Source: Kitasatospora aureofaciens | GTDB taxonomy: Bacteria; Actinomycetota; Actinomycetes; Streptomycetales; Streptomycetaceae | NCBI RefSeq assembly: GCF_001188955.3 | Contig: NZ_JPRF03000019.1 | Location: 62,001 to 126,000 of the forward strand | Length of the DNA: 64,000 nt | Direction of reading: 5' to 3' | In this document: positions 48,779 through 57,651 of the stretch, piece after piece | Layout: every line of letters starts with the position of its first letter | Numbering within the stretch: position 1 is the stretch's first letter | Program-made: the position numbers and the translations under genes | The notes under the pieces: generated by a model | Database searches by the model: none | What the model saw: only the letters and a program-made list of their open reading frames with translations | What the model was told of the DNA's origin: nothing

Positions 48779-49288
48779 GTGGCCGAGACCACTGAAACCC
48801 TTGAGGTCGACTTCGACGAGGCCGTTGAGGCCGTCGAGGGCGAGTACACCTCCGAGGAGAGCTACACCTCCGAGTCGCTGGCCGGCCGCTTCGGCGAGGC
48901 CACCCCGGGCGCCGGCCTCGGCCGTCGCAAGGAGGCGATCGCCCGCGTGCGCATCGTCCCCGGCACCGGCCAGTGGAAGATCAACGGTCGCACCCTCGAG
49001 GACTACTTCCCGAACAAGGTGCACCAGCAGACCGTGAACGAGCCCTTCAAGCTCCTCGAGCTGGACGGCCGTTACGACATCGTCGCCCGCATCAGCGGCG
49101 GCGGCGTCTCCGGCCAGGCCTACGCGCTGCGCCTCGGCGTGGCCCGTGCCCTGAACGAGGCCGACGTGGACAACAACCGCGGCGCCCTCAAGAAGGCCGG
49201 CTTCCTGACCCGTGACGCCCGCGCCGTCGAGCGCAAGAAGGCCGGTCTGAAGAAGGCCCGCAAGGCGCCGCAGTACAGCAAGCGCTAA
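48779..49288 (+). CDS. rpsI: 30S ribosomal protein S9
   Basis: 169 aa, GTG start. The first 45 residues are an acidic extension ([18 protein letters not shown], then [11 protein letters not shown]) not found in E. coli S9. The core from [17 protein letters not shown] is standard and ends in the P-site tail [12 protein letters not shown]. The extension is actinobacterial; its role is unknown. Confidence 0.98.
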   Translation: MAETTETLEVDFDEAVEAVEGEYTSEESYTSESLAGRFGEATPGAGLGRRKEAIARVRIVPGTGQWKINGRTLEDYFPNKVHQQTVNEPFKLLELDGRYDIVARISGGGVSGQAYALRLGVARALNEADVDNNRGALKKAGFLTRDARAVERKKAGLKKARKAPQYSKR

Positions 49289-49298
49289 TCGCGTCCCC

Positions 49299-49330
49299 GG
49301 GGGTGCGGTCCGCCCTGGCGGCGCACCCCC
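49299..49330 (+). terminator. hairpin after rpsI
   Basis: GGGGGTGCG and CGCACCCCC flank a loop that can pair further; first of two hairpins after rpsI. Confidence 0.6.
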
Positions 49331-49343
49331 TGGTTGCGCAAAC

Positions 49344-49380
49344 CGTCGCCCCGGAGTACCTCGTGTACTCCGGGGCGACG
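49344..49380 (+). terminator. main terminator after rpsI
   Basis: Perfect 16-bp stem CGTCGCCCCGGAGTAC / GTACTCCGGGGCGACG with loop CTCGT. Confidence 0.85.
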
Positions 49381-49450
49381 TGTTCCCCGGCTAACGTGCG
49401 GCGGCCGGGATCATCGGTGGGTTCCGAGCATGGTGATGGAGGACGGGACA

Positions 49451-50815
49451 GTGGGACGACTCTTCGGTACGGACGGCGTACGCGGTGTGGCCAACGAGGG
49501 CCTGACGGCGGAGCTGGCGCTCGGCCTGTCGGTGGCGGCCTCCCACGTGCTCGGCGAGGCCGGCGCCTTCGACGGGCACCGGCCGGTCGCGGTGGTCGGC
49601 CGTGACCCCCGTGCCTCGGGCGAGTTCCTGGAGGCCGCGGTCATCGCCGGCCTGGCGAGCTCCGGCGTCGACGTGCTGCGGGTCGGCGTCCTGCCCACCC
49701 CCGCCGTCGCCTACCTCACCGGCGCGCTCGGCGCCGACTTCGGCGTGATGCTGTCCGCCAGCCACAACGCCATGCCGGACAACGGCATCAAGTTCCTCGC
49801 CCGCGGCGGCCACAAGCTGGACGACCGGATCGAGGACGCCATCGAGACCCACTACCGCAAGCACACCGTCGGCGGCGAGGACTGGAACCGCCCGACCGGC
49901 GCGGCCGTCGGCCGGGTGCGTGAGTACACCGAGGGCTTCGACAAGTACGTCGCCCACCTGATCGGCGTGCTGCCCAACCGCCTGGACGGCATCAAGGCCG
50001 TCATCGACGGCGCCCACGGCGCCGCCGCCTACGTCGCCCCCGAGGCCTTCGCCCGGGCCGGCGCCGAGGTCGTGCACACCCTGGGCGCCGAGCCCACCGG
50101 GCTCAACATCAACGACGGTGTCGGCTCCACCCACCTCGACCGGCTGCGCGCCGCGATGAAGGAGCACCGGGCCGACCTCGGCATCGCCCTGGACGGCGAC
50201 GCCGACCGCTGCCTGGCCGCCGACGCCGAGGGCAACGAGGTGGACGGCGACCAGATCATCGCCATCCTCGCCGTCGCCATGAAGGAGGCCGGCACCCTGC
50301 GCCGCAACACCGCGGTGGCCACCGTGATGTCCAACCTCGGCTTCAAGCTGGCGATGGAGCGCGAGGGCATCGACCTGGTGGAGACCGCCGTCGGCGACCG
50401 CTACGTCCTGGAGGCGATGAAGGAGCACGGCTTCGCGCTCGGCGGCGAGCAGTCCGGCCACGTCATCCTGCTGGACCACGCCACCACCGGCGACGGCACC
50501 CTGACCGGCCTGATGCTGGGCGCCCGACTGGCCGCCACCAAGCAGCCGCTGGCCGACCTGGCCGCCGTGATGACCCGTCTGCCGCAGGTGCTGATCAACG
50601 TCAAGGGCGTGGACAAGAGCCGGGTGCGGACCAGCACCGAGCTGGCCGCCGCCGTCGCCGCGGCCGAGACCGAGCTGGGCGCCACCGGCCGGGTGCTGCT
50701 GCGCTCCTCCGGCACCGAGCCGCTGGTCCGCGTCATGGTGGAGGCCGCCGACCCGGCGCAGGCCGAGACGGTCGCCCAGCGCCTGGCCGAGGCGGTGCGC
50801 ACCCACCTGGGCTGA
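49451..50815 (+). CDS. glmM: phosphoglucosamine mutase
   Basis: 454 aa; converts glucosamine-6-phosphate to glucosamine-1-phosphate for UDP-GlcNAc. The phospho-Ser is S104 in [12 protein letters not shown], the metal loop is LDGDADR, and the sugar-phosphate loop is RSSGTEP. Start GTG 49451 with ATGGAGGACGGG before it; an in-frame ATG at 49439 is possible, but [11 protein letters not shown] is the normal N-terminus. Works with GlmS encoded 1.2 kb downstream. Confidence 0.97.
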   Translation: MGRLFGTDGVRGVANEGLTAELALGLSVAASHVLGEAGAFDGHRPVAVVGRDPRASGEFLEAAVIAGLASSGVDVLRVGVLPTPAVAYLTGALGADFGVMLSASHNAMPDNGIKFLARGGHKLDDRIEDAIETHYRKHTVGGEDWNRPTGAAVGRVREYTEGFDKYVAHLIGVLPNRLDGIKAVIDGAHGAAAYVAPEAFARAGAEVVHTLGAEPTGLNINDGVGSTHLDRLRAAMKEHRADLGIALDGDADRCLAADAEGNEVDGDQIIAILAVAMKEAGTLRRNTAVATVMSNLGFKLAMEREGIDLVETAVGDRYVLEAMKEHGFALGGEQSGHVILLDHATTGDGTLTGLMLGARLAATKQPLADLAAVMTRLPQVLINVKGVDKSRVRTSTELAAAVAAAETELGATGRVLLRSSGTEPLVRVMVEAADPAQAETVAQRLAEAVRTHLG

Positions 50816-50830
50816 GCCCCTGACACGCCG

Positions 50831-50859
50831 AAGGGCCCCCGCGCGTGGCGGGGGCCCTT
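50831..50859. terminator. bidirectional terminator between glmM and coaA
   Basis: Perfect 12-bp stem AAGGGCCCCCGC / GCGGGGGCCCTT with loop GCGTG, lying between convergent genes. TT follows on the + strand. Confidence 0.85.
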
Positions 50860-50881
50860 TTCGTCGTGCCCCGGGGGTGCC

Positions 50882-51877
50882 TCAGAGCTTGCGCAGCAGC
50901 GCCCGGCGGACCTTGTGGTCCGCGCCCTTCTGCAGGATCAGGGTGGCCCGGCCGCGGGTGGGCAGCACGTTCTCCAGCAGGTTGGGCTTGTTGATGGTGC
51001 GCCAGACCTGGCGGCCGTACTCCATCGCCTCCTCCTCCGGGACCTCGGTGAAGCGGCGGAAGTAGGAGTTCGGGTCCTGGAAGGCGGTCTGCCGCAGCTT
51101 GCGGAAGCGGTCCAGGTACCAGTGCTCGATGTCGTCGGTGCGGGCGTCGACGTAGATCGAGAAGTCGAAGTAGTCGGCCACCGCGAGCCGGGTGCGGCCG
51201 TCGGTGCCCGGCAGGGCCGGCTGCAGCACGTTCAGGCCCTCGACGATCAGGATGTCCGGGCGCTCCACGGTCAGCCGCTCGTCGGGCACGATGTCGTACA
51301 CCAGGTGCGAGTACACCGGCGCGGTGACCCGCTCCTTGCCCGCCTTCACGTCCGCGACGAAGCGCATCAGCGCCCGGCGGTCGTACGACTCCGGGAAGCC
51401 CTTGCGGGCCATCAGGCCGCGGCGGCGCAGCTCGGCGTTGGGCAGCAGGAAGCCGTCGGTGGTGACCAGTTCGACCCGGGGGTGCTCGGGCCAGCGGGCG
51501 AGCAGGGCCTGGAGCAGCCGGGCGGTGGTGGACTTGCCGACGGCGACCGAGCCGGCCACGCCGATGATGAACGGGGTACGGGTGCGTTCGGTGTCCGGGG
51601 TGTCCAGGAACGTGCCCAGCGCGCCGCGCAGGTCGTGCGTGGCGTGGATGTACAGGTTCAGCAACCGGGACAGGGGCAGGTAGACGTCGCGGACCTCGTC
51701 CAGGTCGAGGGCTGTGCCGAGACCACGCAGCTGCTCCACCTCCTGGGCGGTCAGCGGCAGCGGCGTACGCTCGCGCAGCGCGCTCCACTCGGCCCGGCTC
51801 AGGTCCACGTAGGGGGACGGGGACGGACCGGGCGTGGCGGCGCCCCGCGTACAGAGTTCGGTCAGCACATGCTCCAT
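50882..51877 (-). CDS. coaA: pantothenate kinase, type I
   Basis: 331 aa; first step of coenzyme A synthesis. P-loop [12 protein letters not shown] (106-117), then the TTDGFL and LVYDIVPDE segments and the C-terminal [16 protein letters not shown] start at 51877. Divergent from glmS across a 99-bp gap. Ends RALLRKL, the usual terminus. Confidence 0.96.
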   Translation of the reverse strand: MEHVLTELCTRGAATPGPSPSPYVDLSRAEWSALRERTPLPLTAQEVEQLRGLGTALDLDEVRDVYLPLSRLLNLYIHATHDLRGALGTFLDTPDTERTRTPFIIGVAGSVAVGKSTTARLLQALLARWPEHPRVELVTTDGFLLPNAELRRRGLMARKGFPESYDRRALMRFVADVKAGKERVTAPVYSHLVYDIVPDERLTVERPDILIVEGLNVLQPALPGTDGRTRLAVADYFDFSIYVDARTDDIEHWYLDRFRKLRQTAFQDPNSYFRRFTEVPEEEAMEYGRQVWRTINKPNLLENVLPTRGRATLILQKGADHKVRRALLRKL

Positions 51878-51963
51878 TGTGAGCCGTAGCGGTGTTCACC
51901 GTGGTTGTGGTGTCGGTCACGCAGCGTTGGCGCGGGACGGGAAAACGCCCACAGAACCGCCCT

Positions 51964-51969
51964 TATGCT
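51964..51969 (+). promoter_or_regulatory. candidate -10 box of a leaderless glmS transcript
   Basis: TATGCT ends seven bases before the glmS ATG, which lacks a ribosome binding site. No clear -35 hexamer. Confidence 0.45.
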
Positions 51970-51976
51970 GGCACGC

Positions 51977-53833
51977 ATGTGCGGAATTGTTGGATACGTG
52001 GGCGCGCAGTCCGCCCTCGACGTAGTAATCGCGGGCCTGCAGCGACTGGAGTACCGGGGCTACGACTCGGCCGGTGTCGCGGTGCAGGCGCAGGACTCCC
52101 AGGGGCAGTGGGGTCTCGTCACGGACAAGCGGGCCGGAAAGCTCGCCAACCTGGAGAAGTCGCTCGCCGAGTCGCCCCTGCCCGGCGGCACCACCGGCAT
52201 CGGCCACACCCGTTGGGCCACCCACGGCGGCCCGACGGACGCCAACGCCCACCCCCACCTGGACGACGACAACCGGGTCGCCGTCGTCCACAACGGCATC
52301 ATCGAGAACTTCGCCCAGCTGCGCGCCGAGATCGCGGAGCGCGGCCACACCCTCCGGTCCGAGACCGACACCGAGGTCGTCGCCCACCTGCTGGGCGAGG
52401 CCTACCAGGGCGACCTCGCCGAGGCGATGCGGGCGGTCTGCCGCCGCCTGGACGGCGCCTTCACCCTCGTCGCCGTCCACGCGGACGCGCCCGGCGTGGT
52501 CGTCGGCGCCCGCCGCAACTCGCCGCTGGTGGTCGGCCGCGGCGAGGGCGAGAACTTCCTCGCCTCCGACGTCGCCGCCTTCATCGCGCACACCCGCGAG
52601 GCGGTCGAGCTGGGCCAGGACCAGGTCGTCGAGCTGCGCCGGGACGGCGTGACCGTCACCAACTTCGACGGCACCCCGGCCGAGGTGCGCGAGTACCACG
52701 TCGACTGGGACGCCTCCGCCGCCGAGAAGGGCGGCTACGACTACTTCATGCTCAAGGAGATCGCCGAGCAGCCGAAGGCCGTCGCCGACACCCTGCTCGG
52801 CCGGATCGGCACCGACGGGCGGCTCACCCTCGACGAGCTGCGCATCTCGGACGCGGACCTGCGCTCGGTCGACAAGGTCGTCATCGTCGCCTGCGGCACC
52901 GCGTTCCACGCCGGCATGATCGCCAAGTACGCGATCGAGCACTGGACCCGCATCCCCTGCGAGGTCGAGGTCGCCTCGGAGTTCCGCTACCGTGACCCGA
53001 TCATGGGCCCGGGCACGCTGGTCATCGCCATCTCGCAGTCCGGCGAGACCATGGACACCCTGATGGCTCTGCGGCACGCCCGTGAGCAGGGCGCCAAGGT
53101 GCTGGCGATCTGCAACACCAACGGCTCCACCATCCCGCGCGAGTCGGACGCGGTGCTGTACACCCACGCCGGGCCGGAGGTCGCGGTCGCGTCCACCAAG
53201 GCGTTCCTGACCCAGCTGGTCGCCTGCTACCTGGTCGCCCTCTACCTGGGCCAGGTGCGCGGCACCAAGTGGGGCGACGAGATCTTCACCATCATCCGCG
53301 AGCTCGGCGACGCGCCGAAGCAGGTCGAGCAGGTGCTGGAGACCATGGAGCCGGTGCGCGAGCTGGCCCGCTCGCTCGCCGACGCCCGCTCGGTGCTGTT
53401 CCTCGGCCGCCACGTCGGCTTCCCGGTGGCCCTGGAGGGCGCGCTCAAGCTCAAGGAGCTCGCCTACATGCACGCCGAGGGCTTCGCGGCGGGCGAGCTC
53501 AAGCACGGCCCGATCGCGCTGATCGAGGAGGGGCTGCCGGTCGTGGTGGTCGTGCCCTCGCCGCGCGGGCGGTCCATCCTGCACGACAAGATCGTCTCCA
53601 ACATCCAGGAGATCCGGGCCCGCGGCGCCCGCACCATCGTGATCGCGGAGGAGGGCGACGAGGCGGTCGTGCCGTACGCGGACCACCTGATCCGCATCCC
53701 GGTCACCCCGACCCTGCTCCAGCCGCTGGTCTCCACCGTTCCGCTCCAGGTCTTCGCCTGCGAGCTGGCCACGGCCAAGGGCCACGAGGTCGACCAGCCG
53801 CGCAACCTGGCGAAGTCGGTCACCGTCGAGTAG
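51977..53833 (+). CDS. glmS: glucosamine-fructose-6-phosphate aminotransferase
   Basis: 618 aa; makes glucosamine-6-phosphate from fructose-6-phosphate and glutamine. The start at ATG 51977 is fixed by the catalytic Cys2 (MCGIVGYVG). The glutaminase domain covers about 1-225; two SIS domains follow (VACGTAFHAGMIAKYAIE; ISQSGETMDTL). Ends LAKSVTVE. No glmS riboswitch-like leader is present, since the promoter appears to abut the start. Confidence 0.97.
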   Translation: MCGIVGYVGAQSALDVVIAGLQRLEYRGYDSAGVAVQAQDSQGQWGLVTDKRAGKLANLEKSLAESPLPGGTTGIGHTRWATHGGPTDANAHPHLDDDNRVAVVHNGIIENFAQLRAEIAERGHTLRSETDTEVVAHLLGEAYQGDLAEAMRAVCRRLDGAFTLVAVHADAPGVVVGARRNSPLVVGRGEGENFLASDVAAFIAHTREAVELGQDQVVELRRDGVTVTNFDGTPAEVREYHVDWDASAAEKGGYDYFMLKEIAEQPKAVADTLLGRIGTDGRLTLDELRISDADLRSVDKVVIVACGTAFHAGMIAKYAIEHWTRIPCEVEVASEFRYRDPIMGPGTLVIAISQSGETMDTLMALRHAREQGAKVLAICNTNGSTIPRESDAVLYTHAGPEVAVASTKAFLTQLVACYLVALYLGQVRGTKWGDEIFTIIRELGDAPKQVEQVLETMEPVRELARSLADARSVLFLGRHVGFPVALEGALKLKELAYMHAEGFAAGELKHGPIALIEEGLPVVVVVPSPRGRSILHDKIVSNIQEIRARGARTIVIAEEGDEAVVPYADHLIRIPVTPTLLQPLVSTVPLQVFACELATAKGHEVDQPRNLAKSVTVE

Positions 53834-53848
53834 TCGCCCGGCCTCTCA

Positions 53849-53889
53849 CGGCGCCCCTGCGGTGGCTGCGTCCTACCGCAGGGGCGCCG
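53849..53889. terminator. bidirectional terminator between glmS and the Uma2 gene
   Basis: Perfect 15-bp stem CGGCGCCCCTGCGGT / ACCGCAGGGGCGCCG with an 11-base loop. It includes the last codons of the convergent Uma2-like gene. Confidence 0.8.
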
Positions 53890-54430
53890 TGTCGAGCGTG
53901 AAGGAGAACGGGGCGGGCAGGTCGATCGGCTTGCCGAAGTCGGTCTTGGTGAGCGCCCTGTAGTCACCGTTCTGGGGTTCGGAGAAGAGGGTGACCTTGC
54001 CTTCACTGCGATCGATCAGCAGGTAGCAGGGGATGCCCGCCGCGGCGTAGCCCTTGCGCTTCGGCTCGCGGTCCTTGTACGGGCTGGTCGAGGTGATCTC
54101 GAACACGAGTAGGACTCCTTCCGCCGGAGCCCAGGAGTCCAGGTGGTCGAAGTGGTCCTCCGGAACCACCGTGCCGTCGGGGATGAAACGGCCTCCGGGG
54201 GTGACGAGGCCCTTGTTGCCCGCGATGTCCAGTTCGATCGAGGCGTTCCGGAAGAACTGCTTGGCGACCTTCGAGAACGCGCCCTCGTGCGGCCCGTCCG
54301 GTGGTGGCGTCACGACGATCTCCCCTTCGATGAGCTCGGCCTTGAACCCGGGCGGCGTGTCCAGCTCCAGAAATGCCTGGAGAAGACCGTCCTGGCCCAG
54401 CGGCTGCTCGACAGCTGGCATGGCGACCAT
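53873..54430 (-). CDS. Uma2 family (DUF820) restriction-endonuclease-like protein
   Basis: 185 aa. The family core with its PD-(D/E)XK-like residues is visible: ELIEGEIVVTPPP, GRFIPDGTVVPEDHF (Asp), LVFEITSTS (Glu), KRKGYAAAGIPCYLLID (Lys). Start ATG 54430 with GGAGGGAGAAGG upstream. These single-gene proteins are common in many copies in actinobacteria and cyanobacteria; their biological role is unknown. It is oriented against its neighbours and breaks the glmS-to-nnrD stretch, which suggests insertion. Confidence 0.88.
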   Translation of the reverse strand: MVAMPAVEQPLGQDGLLQAFLELDTPPGFKAELIEGEIVVTPPPDGPHEGAFSKVAKQFFRNASIELDIAGNKGLVTPGGRFIPDGTVVPEDHFDHLDSWAPAEGVLLVFEITSTSPYKDREPKRKGYAAAGIPCYLLIDRSEGKVTLFSEPQNGDYRALTKTDFGKPIDLPAPFSFTLDTAPLR

Positions 54431-54601
54431 GGCCCTTCTCCCTCCTGTGGGTCCGTGCCGAGCCACAAGGTAGGCGTACGGACCGACACCGGCGGGGGAT
54501 CGAAGTGGGTGTCACTCGAAAGTGTGCCGCAGGCCCGGCTCCCGCGGGGCGGTGGCGCGGGCTAGCGTCGGCGGTAGCCGACTGCTGAAGGAGTTCTCCC
54601 C

Positions 54602-56077
54602 ATGCGTCATGCACACCCTGTGGAAACCGTCCGGGCCGCCGAGGCCGCGCTGATGGCCCGGTTGCCGGAGGGCACGCTGATGCAACGGGCGGCCGCCGGC
54701 CTGGCGGCGACCTGTGCCCGGCTGCTGACGCGGCGTCGGGGGCGGGTCTACGGCAGTCGGGTGACGGTGCTGGCGGGCAGCGGGGACAACGGGGGTGACG
54801 CCCTGTACGCCGGGGCGGCGCTGGCCCGGCGCGGGGCGCGGGTGACGGCGGTGCTGCTCACGCCGGAGAAGGCGCACCCGGGCGGACTGGCCGCGCTCCG
54901 GGCGGCGGGCGGACGGGTGACCGCGGAGCAGGAAGTCGGCCTGGCCGAGTTCTCGCGTGCGGACCTGGTGCTGGACGGGATCGTCGGCATCGGCGGCCGG
55001 GGTGGGCTGCGCCCCGGGGCCGCGCCGTACGCCCGGGCCGGGCGGAGCGGAATCGTGGTGGCGGTGGACCTGCCCAGCGGGGTGGACGCCGACACCGGCG
55101 AGGTGGCCGGCGAGGCGCTGCGCGCGGACGTCACGGTCTGCTTCGGCACGTACAAGCCCGGGCTGCTGATCGACCCGGGGGCCGAGTACACGGGTGCCGT
55201 GCAGCTGGTGGACATCGGGCTGGAGCTGCCCGAGCCGGAGGTGACGGCCCTGCAGCACGCGGACGCGGCGGCGCTGCTGCCGCTGCCGGGTGCGGAGAGC
55301 GACAAGTACCGGCGCGGCGTGGTCGGGGTGGCGGCCGGCTCGGCGCGGTACCCGGGGGCGGCGCTGCTGGCGGTGGCCGGGGCACTGCGCGGCGGCGCGG
55401 GCGCCGTCCGGTACGTCGGCACGGCGGCCGAGGAGGTGGTGCGGCGCTTCCCGGAGACGCTGGTCACCGAGGGCGGCCCGGCCGGGGCCGGGCGGGTGCA
55501 GGCCTGGGTGGTCGGGCCGGGCGGCGGCGAGGGGGCGCGTCAGGCGCTGACCGAGGCGCTGGCGAGCGACGTCCCGGTGCTGGTGGACGCGGACGGGCTG
55601 ACCGAACTGGGCCGGCTCGGCCCGGACGCGCTGGCCGGCCGGACCGCGCCCACCCTGCTCACCCCCCACACCGGCGAGGCCGCCCGGCTGCTGGCGGGCG
55701 CCGAGGGCGGCGCGCCGCCCGCCGCCGAGGACCTGGCCGCCGCCCGGCTGGCCACCGCCCGCCGCCTGGCGGCCGCCTACCGGGCCACCGTGCTGCTGAA
55801 GGGCTCCACCACCGTGGTCGCCGACCCGGGCGGGGCCGTCCGGGTGAACCCCACCGGCACCTCCTGGCTCGCCACCGCGGGCAGCGGCGACGTGCTGGCC
55901 GGCCTGGCCGGCTCCCTGCTGGCCACCGGTCTGTCGCCGCTGGACGCCGCCTCGCTCGGGGCCTACCTCCACGGCCTGGCCGCCCGGGAGGCGGCCGGCG
56001 ACCCGGGCGCGCCGGTGACGGCCCTCGCGGTGGCCGGGGCCCTGCCGACGGCCTGGCGGGCGGTGCGGGGGGCGTAG
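54602..56077 (+). CDS. nnrD: bifunctional NAD(P)H-hydrate epimerase / ADP-dependent dehydratase
   Basis: 491 aa. The N-terminal YjeF epimerase domain (1-210) carries LAGSGDNGGDALYAG and VDLPSGVDADTG. The C-terminal YjeF/carbohydrate-kinase-like dehydratase domain (220-491) carries LLTPHTGEAARLL, LLKGSTTVVAD and ATAGSGDVLAG. Together they repair damaged NADHX and NADPHX. CTGAAGGAGTTC precedes the ATG. Part of the conserved block with alr and tsaE. Confidence 0.95.
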   Translation: MRHAHPVETVRAAEAALMARLPEGTLMQRAAAGLAATCARLLTRRRGRVYGSRVTVLAGSGDNGGDALYAGAALARRGARVTAVLLTPEKAHPGGLAALRAAGGRVTAEQEVGLAEFSRADLVLDGIVGIGGRGGLRPGAAPYARAGRSGIVVAVDLPSGVDADTGEVAGEALRADVTVCFGTYKPGLLIDPGAEYTGAVQLVDIGLELPEPEVTALQHADAAALLPLPGAESDKYRRGVVGVAAGSARYPGAALLAVAGALRGGAGAVRYVGTAAEEVVRRFPETLVTEGGPAGAGRVQAWVVGPGGGEGARQALTEALASDVPVLVDADGLTELGRLGPDALAGRTAPTLLTPHTGEAARLLAGAEGGAPPAAEDLAAARLATARRLAAAYRATVLLKGSTTVVADPGGAVRVNPTGTSWLATAGSGDVLAGLAGSLLATGLSPLDAASLGAYLHGLAAREAAGDPGAPVTALAVAGALPTAWRAVRGA

Positions 56078-56451
56078 AGGTGGACCGGCCGCCCCTGGAA
56101 GGCCTGGACGGGCCGGCAACGGGGTCGCGCCGCCCGTAGCCGGCGCCGGGCCCCACGCTGCGGCCGGAGGGCCTGTGAGGGTTGACGGCAGGCGGCTGCG
56201 GGCGGGCGTCGGCACCGGGTGCCCGTGGCTCGCGCCGGGGCCGCGATCCCGGGCCCGCGCGGGTGGCACCGCGGCGGTTCCGGCCCCGGCGACCGGCCCC
56301 GGGGCGGAACCGGAACGCGGTTCGCCGCGTCCGTACCTGGGCGGAGGGGCCGTTTGCCGCAGGTCGGCGGGCTGGGGGACGGCGCGGTGCCGATCACCGC
56401 GCCGACGGGCCGTTCGGCGAGGACTCCGGGACGTCTGGGAGACTGACCCTG
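56078..56451 (+). other. nnrD-alr intergenic region
   Basis: 374 bp. The alr frame is open back to about 56182 but has no plausible start signal or recognisable protein text. I see no clear promoter, terminator or RNA structure. A promoter for alr presumably lies here. Confidence 0.4.
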
Positions 56452-57651
56452 ATGACAACTGCGAACACGACCGGCACAGCCACCCTCACCGACGGCGTAC
56501 GGGCCGAGGCGACCATCGATCTGGCCGCCCTGCGCGGCAACCTCGCCGCCCTGCAGGAGCGCGTCGGGAGCACGGCGGTGATGCTCGCGGTCAAGGCGGA
56601 CGCCTATGGCCACGGCGCGGTCGAGTGCGCCCGCGAGGCGGTCGCGAACGGGGTCGGCTGGCTCGGCTGCGCGACGCCCGACGAGGCCCTGGCGCTGCGG
56701 GCCGCGGGCATCCGCCCCGAGCAGGCCCGGATCCTGTGCTGGCTGTGGACGCCCGGCGGGCCGTGGCGCGAGGCGCTGCGCGCGGACCTGGACATCTCGG
56801 TCAGCGGCCGGTGGGCGCTGGAGGAGCTGCTGACGGCCGTTCGGGAGACCGGTATCCCGGCACGGGTGCACCTGAAGGCCGACACCGGCCTCGGCCGCAA
56901 CGGCTGCCAGCCGCACGACTGGCCGCAGCTGGTGGCCGAGGTGCGGCGGGCCGAGGCCGCGGGGCTGCTGAAGGCCGTCGGCATCTGGTCGCACTTCGCC
57001 GCCGCCGACGAGCCCGGCCACCCGTCGATCCAGGCCCAGCTGGACTCCTACCGCGCCGCGCTGGCGCACGCCGAGCTCGCCGGGCTGCGCCCCGAGGTCC
57101 GGCACCTCGCGAACTCCCCGGCCACCCTGCTGCTGCCCGAGACGCACTTCGACCTGGTCCGCACCGGGCTGGCCGCGTACGGGCTGTCGCCGGTGCCGGA
57201 GGTGGGTTCGCCGGCCGACTTCGGGCTGCGTCCGGTGATGGCGCTGACGGCCCGGCTGGCGCTGGTCAAGCACGTGCCGGGCGGGCACGGGGTCAGCTAC
57301 GGCCACCACTACGTGACGCCCGGCCCGACCACGCTGGGCCTGGTCCCGGTCGGCTACGGCGACGGCGTCCCGCGGCACGCCAGCGGCACCGGCCCGGTGC
57401 AGATCGACGGCAAGTGGCGCACGGTGGCCGGCCGGGTGGCGATGGACCAGTTCGTGGTGGACCTGGGCGGGGACACCCCCGAGGCCGGCGACGAGGTGCT
57501 GCTGTTCGGCAACGGCGAGCGCGGTGAGCCGACCGCCGAGGACTGGGCCCGCGCCAGCGGGTCCATCTCGTACGAGATCATCACCCGGATCGGTGCCCGG
57601 GTGCCCCGCCGCTACCTGGGCGGCAGCCACGACGGGAGCCGCAGGGCATGA
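56452..57651 (+). CDS. alr: alanine racemase
   Basis: 399 aa PLP enzyme making D-alanine for peptidoglycan. The PLP Lys is K48 in VKADAYGHG (47-55); the catalytic Tyr is Y283 in GVSYGHHY. GYGDGVPR and MDQFVVDLG are also conserved. The first 17 residues ([17 protein letters not shown]) are a non-conserved lead. The stop overlaps the next gene (ATGA). Confidence 0.96.
   Translation: MTTANTTGTATLTDGVRAEATIDLAALRGNLAALQERVGSTAVMLAVKADAYGHGAVECAREAVANGVGWLGCATPDEALALRAAGIRPEQARILCWLWTPGGPWREALRADLDISVSGRWALEELLTAVRETGIPARVHLKADTGLGRNGCQPHDWPQLVAEVRRAEAAGLLKAVGIWSHFAAADEPGHPSIQAQLDSYRAALAHAELAGLRPEVRHLANSPATLLLPETHFDLVRTGLAAYGLSPVPEVGSPADFGLRPVMALTARLALVKHVPGGHGVSYGHHYVTPGPTTLGLVPVGYGDGVPRHASGTGPVQIDGKWRTVAGRVAMDQFVVDLGGDTPEAGDEVLLFGNGERGEPTAEDWARASGSISYEIITRIGARVPRRYLGGSHDGSRRA

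Noticed and set aside
51878..51976. Possible glmS riboswitch/ribozyme upstream of glmS
   Set aside because: The gap is only 99 bp, the -10 box abuts the start codon, and there is no room for the ribozyme core.
51917..53785. 622-codon minus-strand frame opposite glmS
   Set aside because: Shadow of a strongly conserved housekeeping gene.
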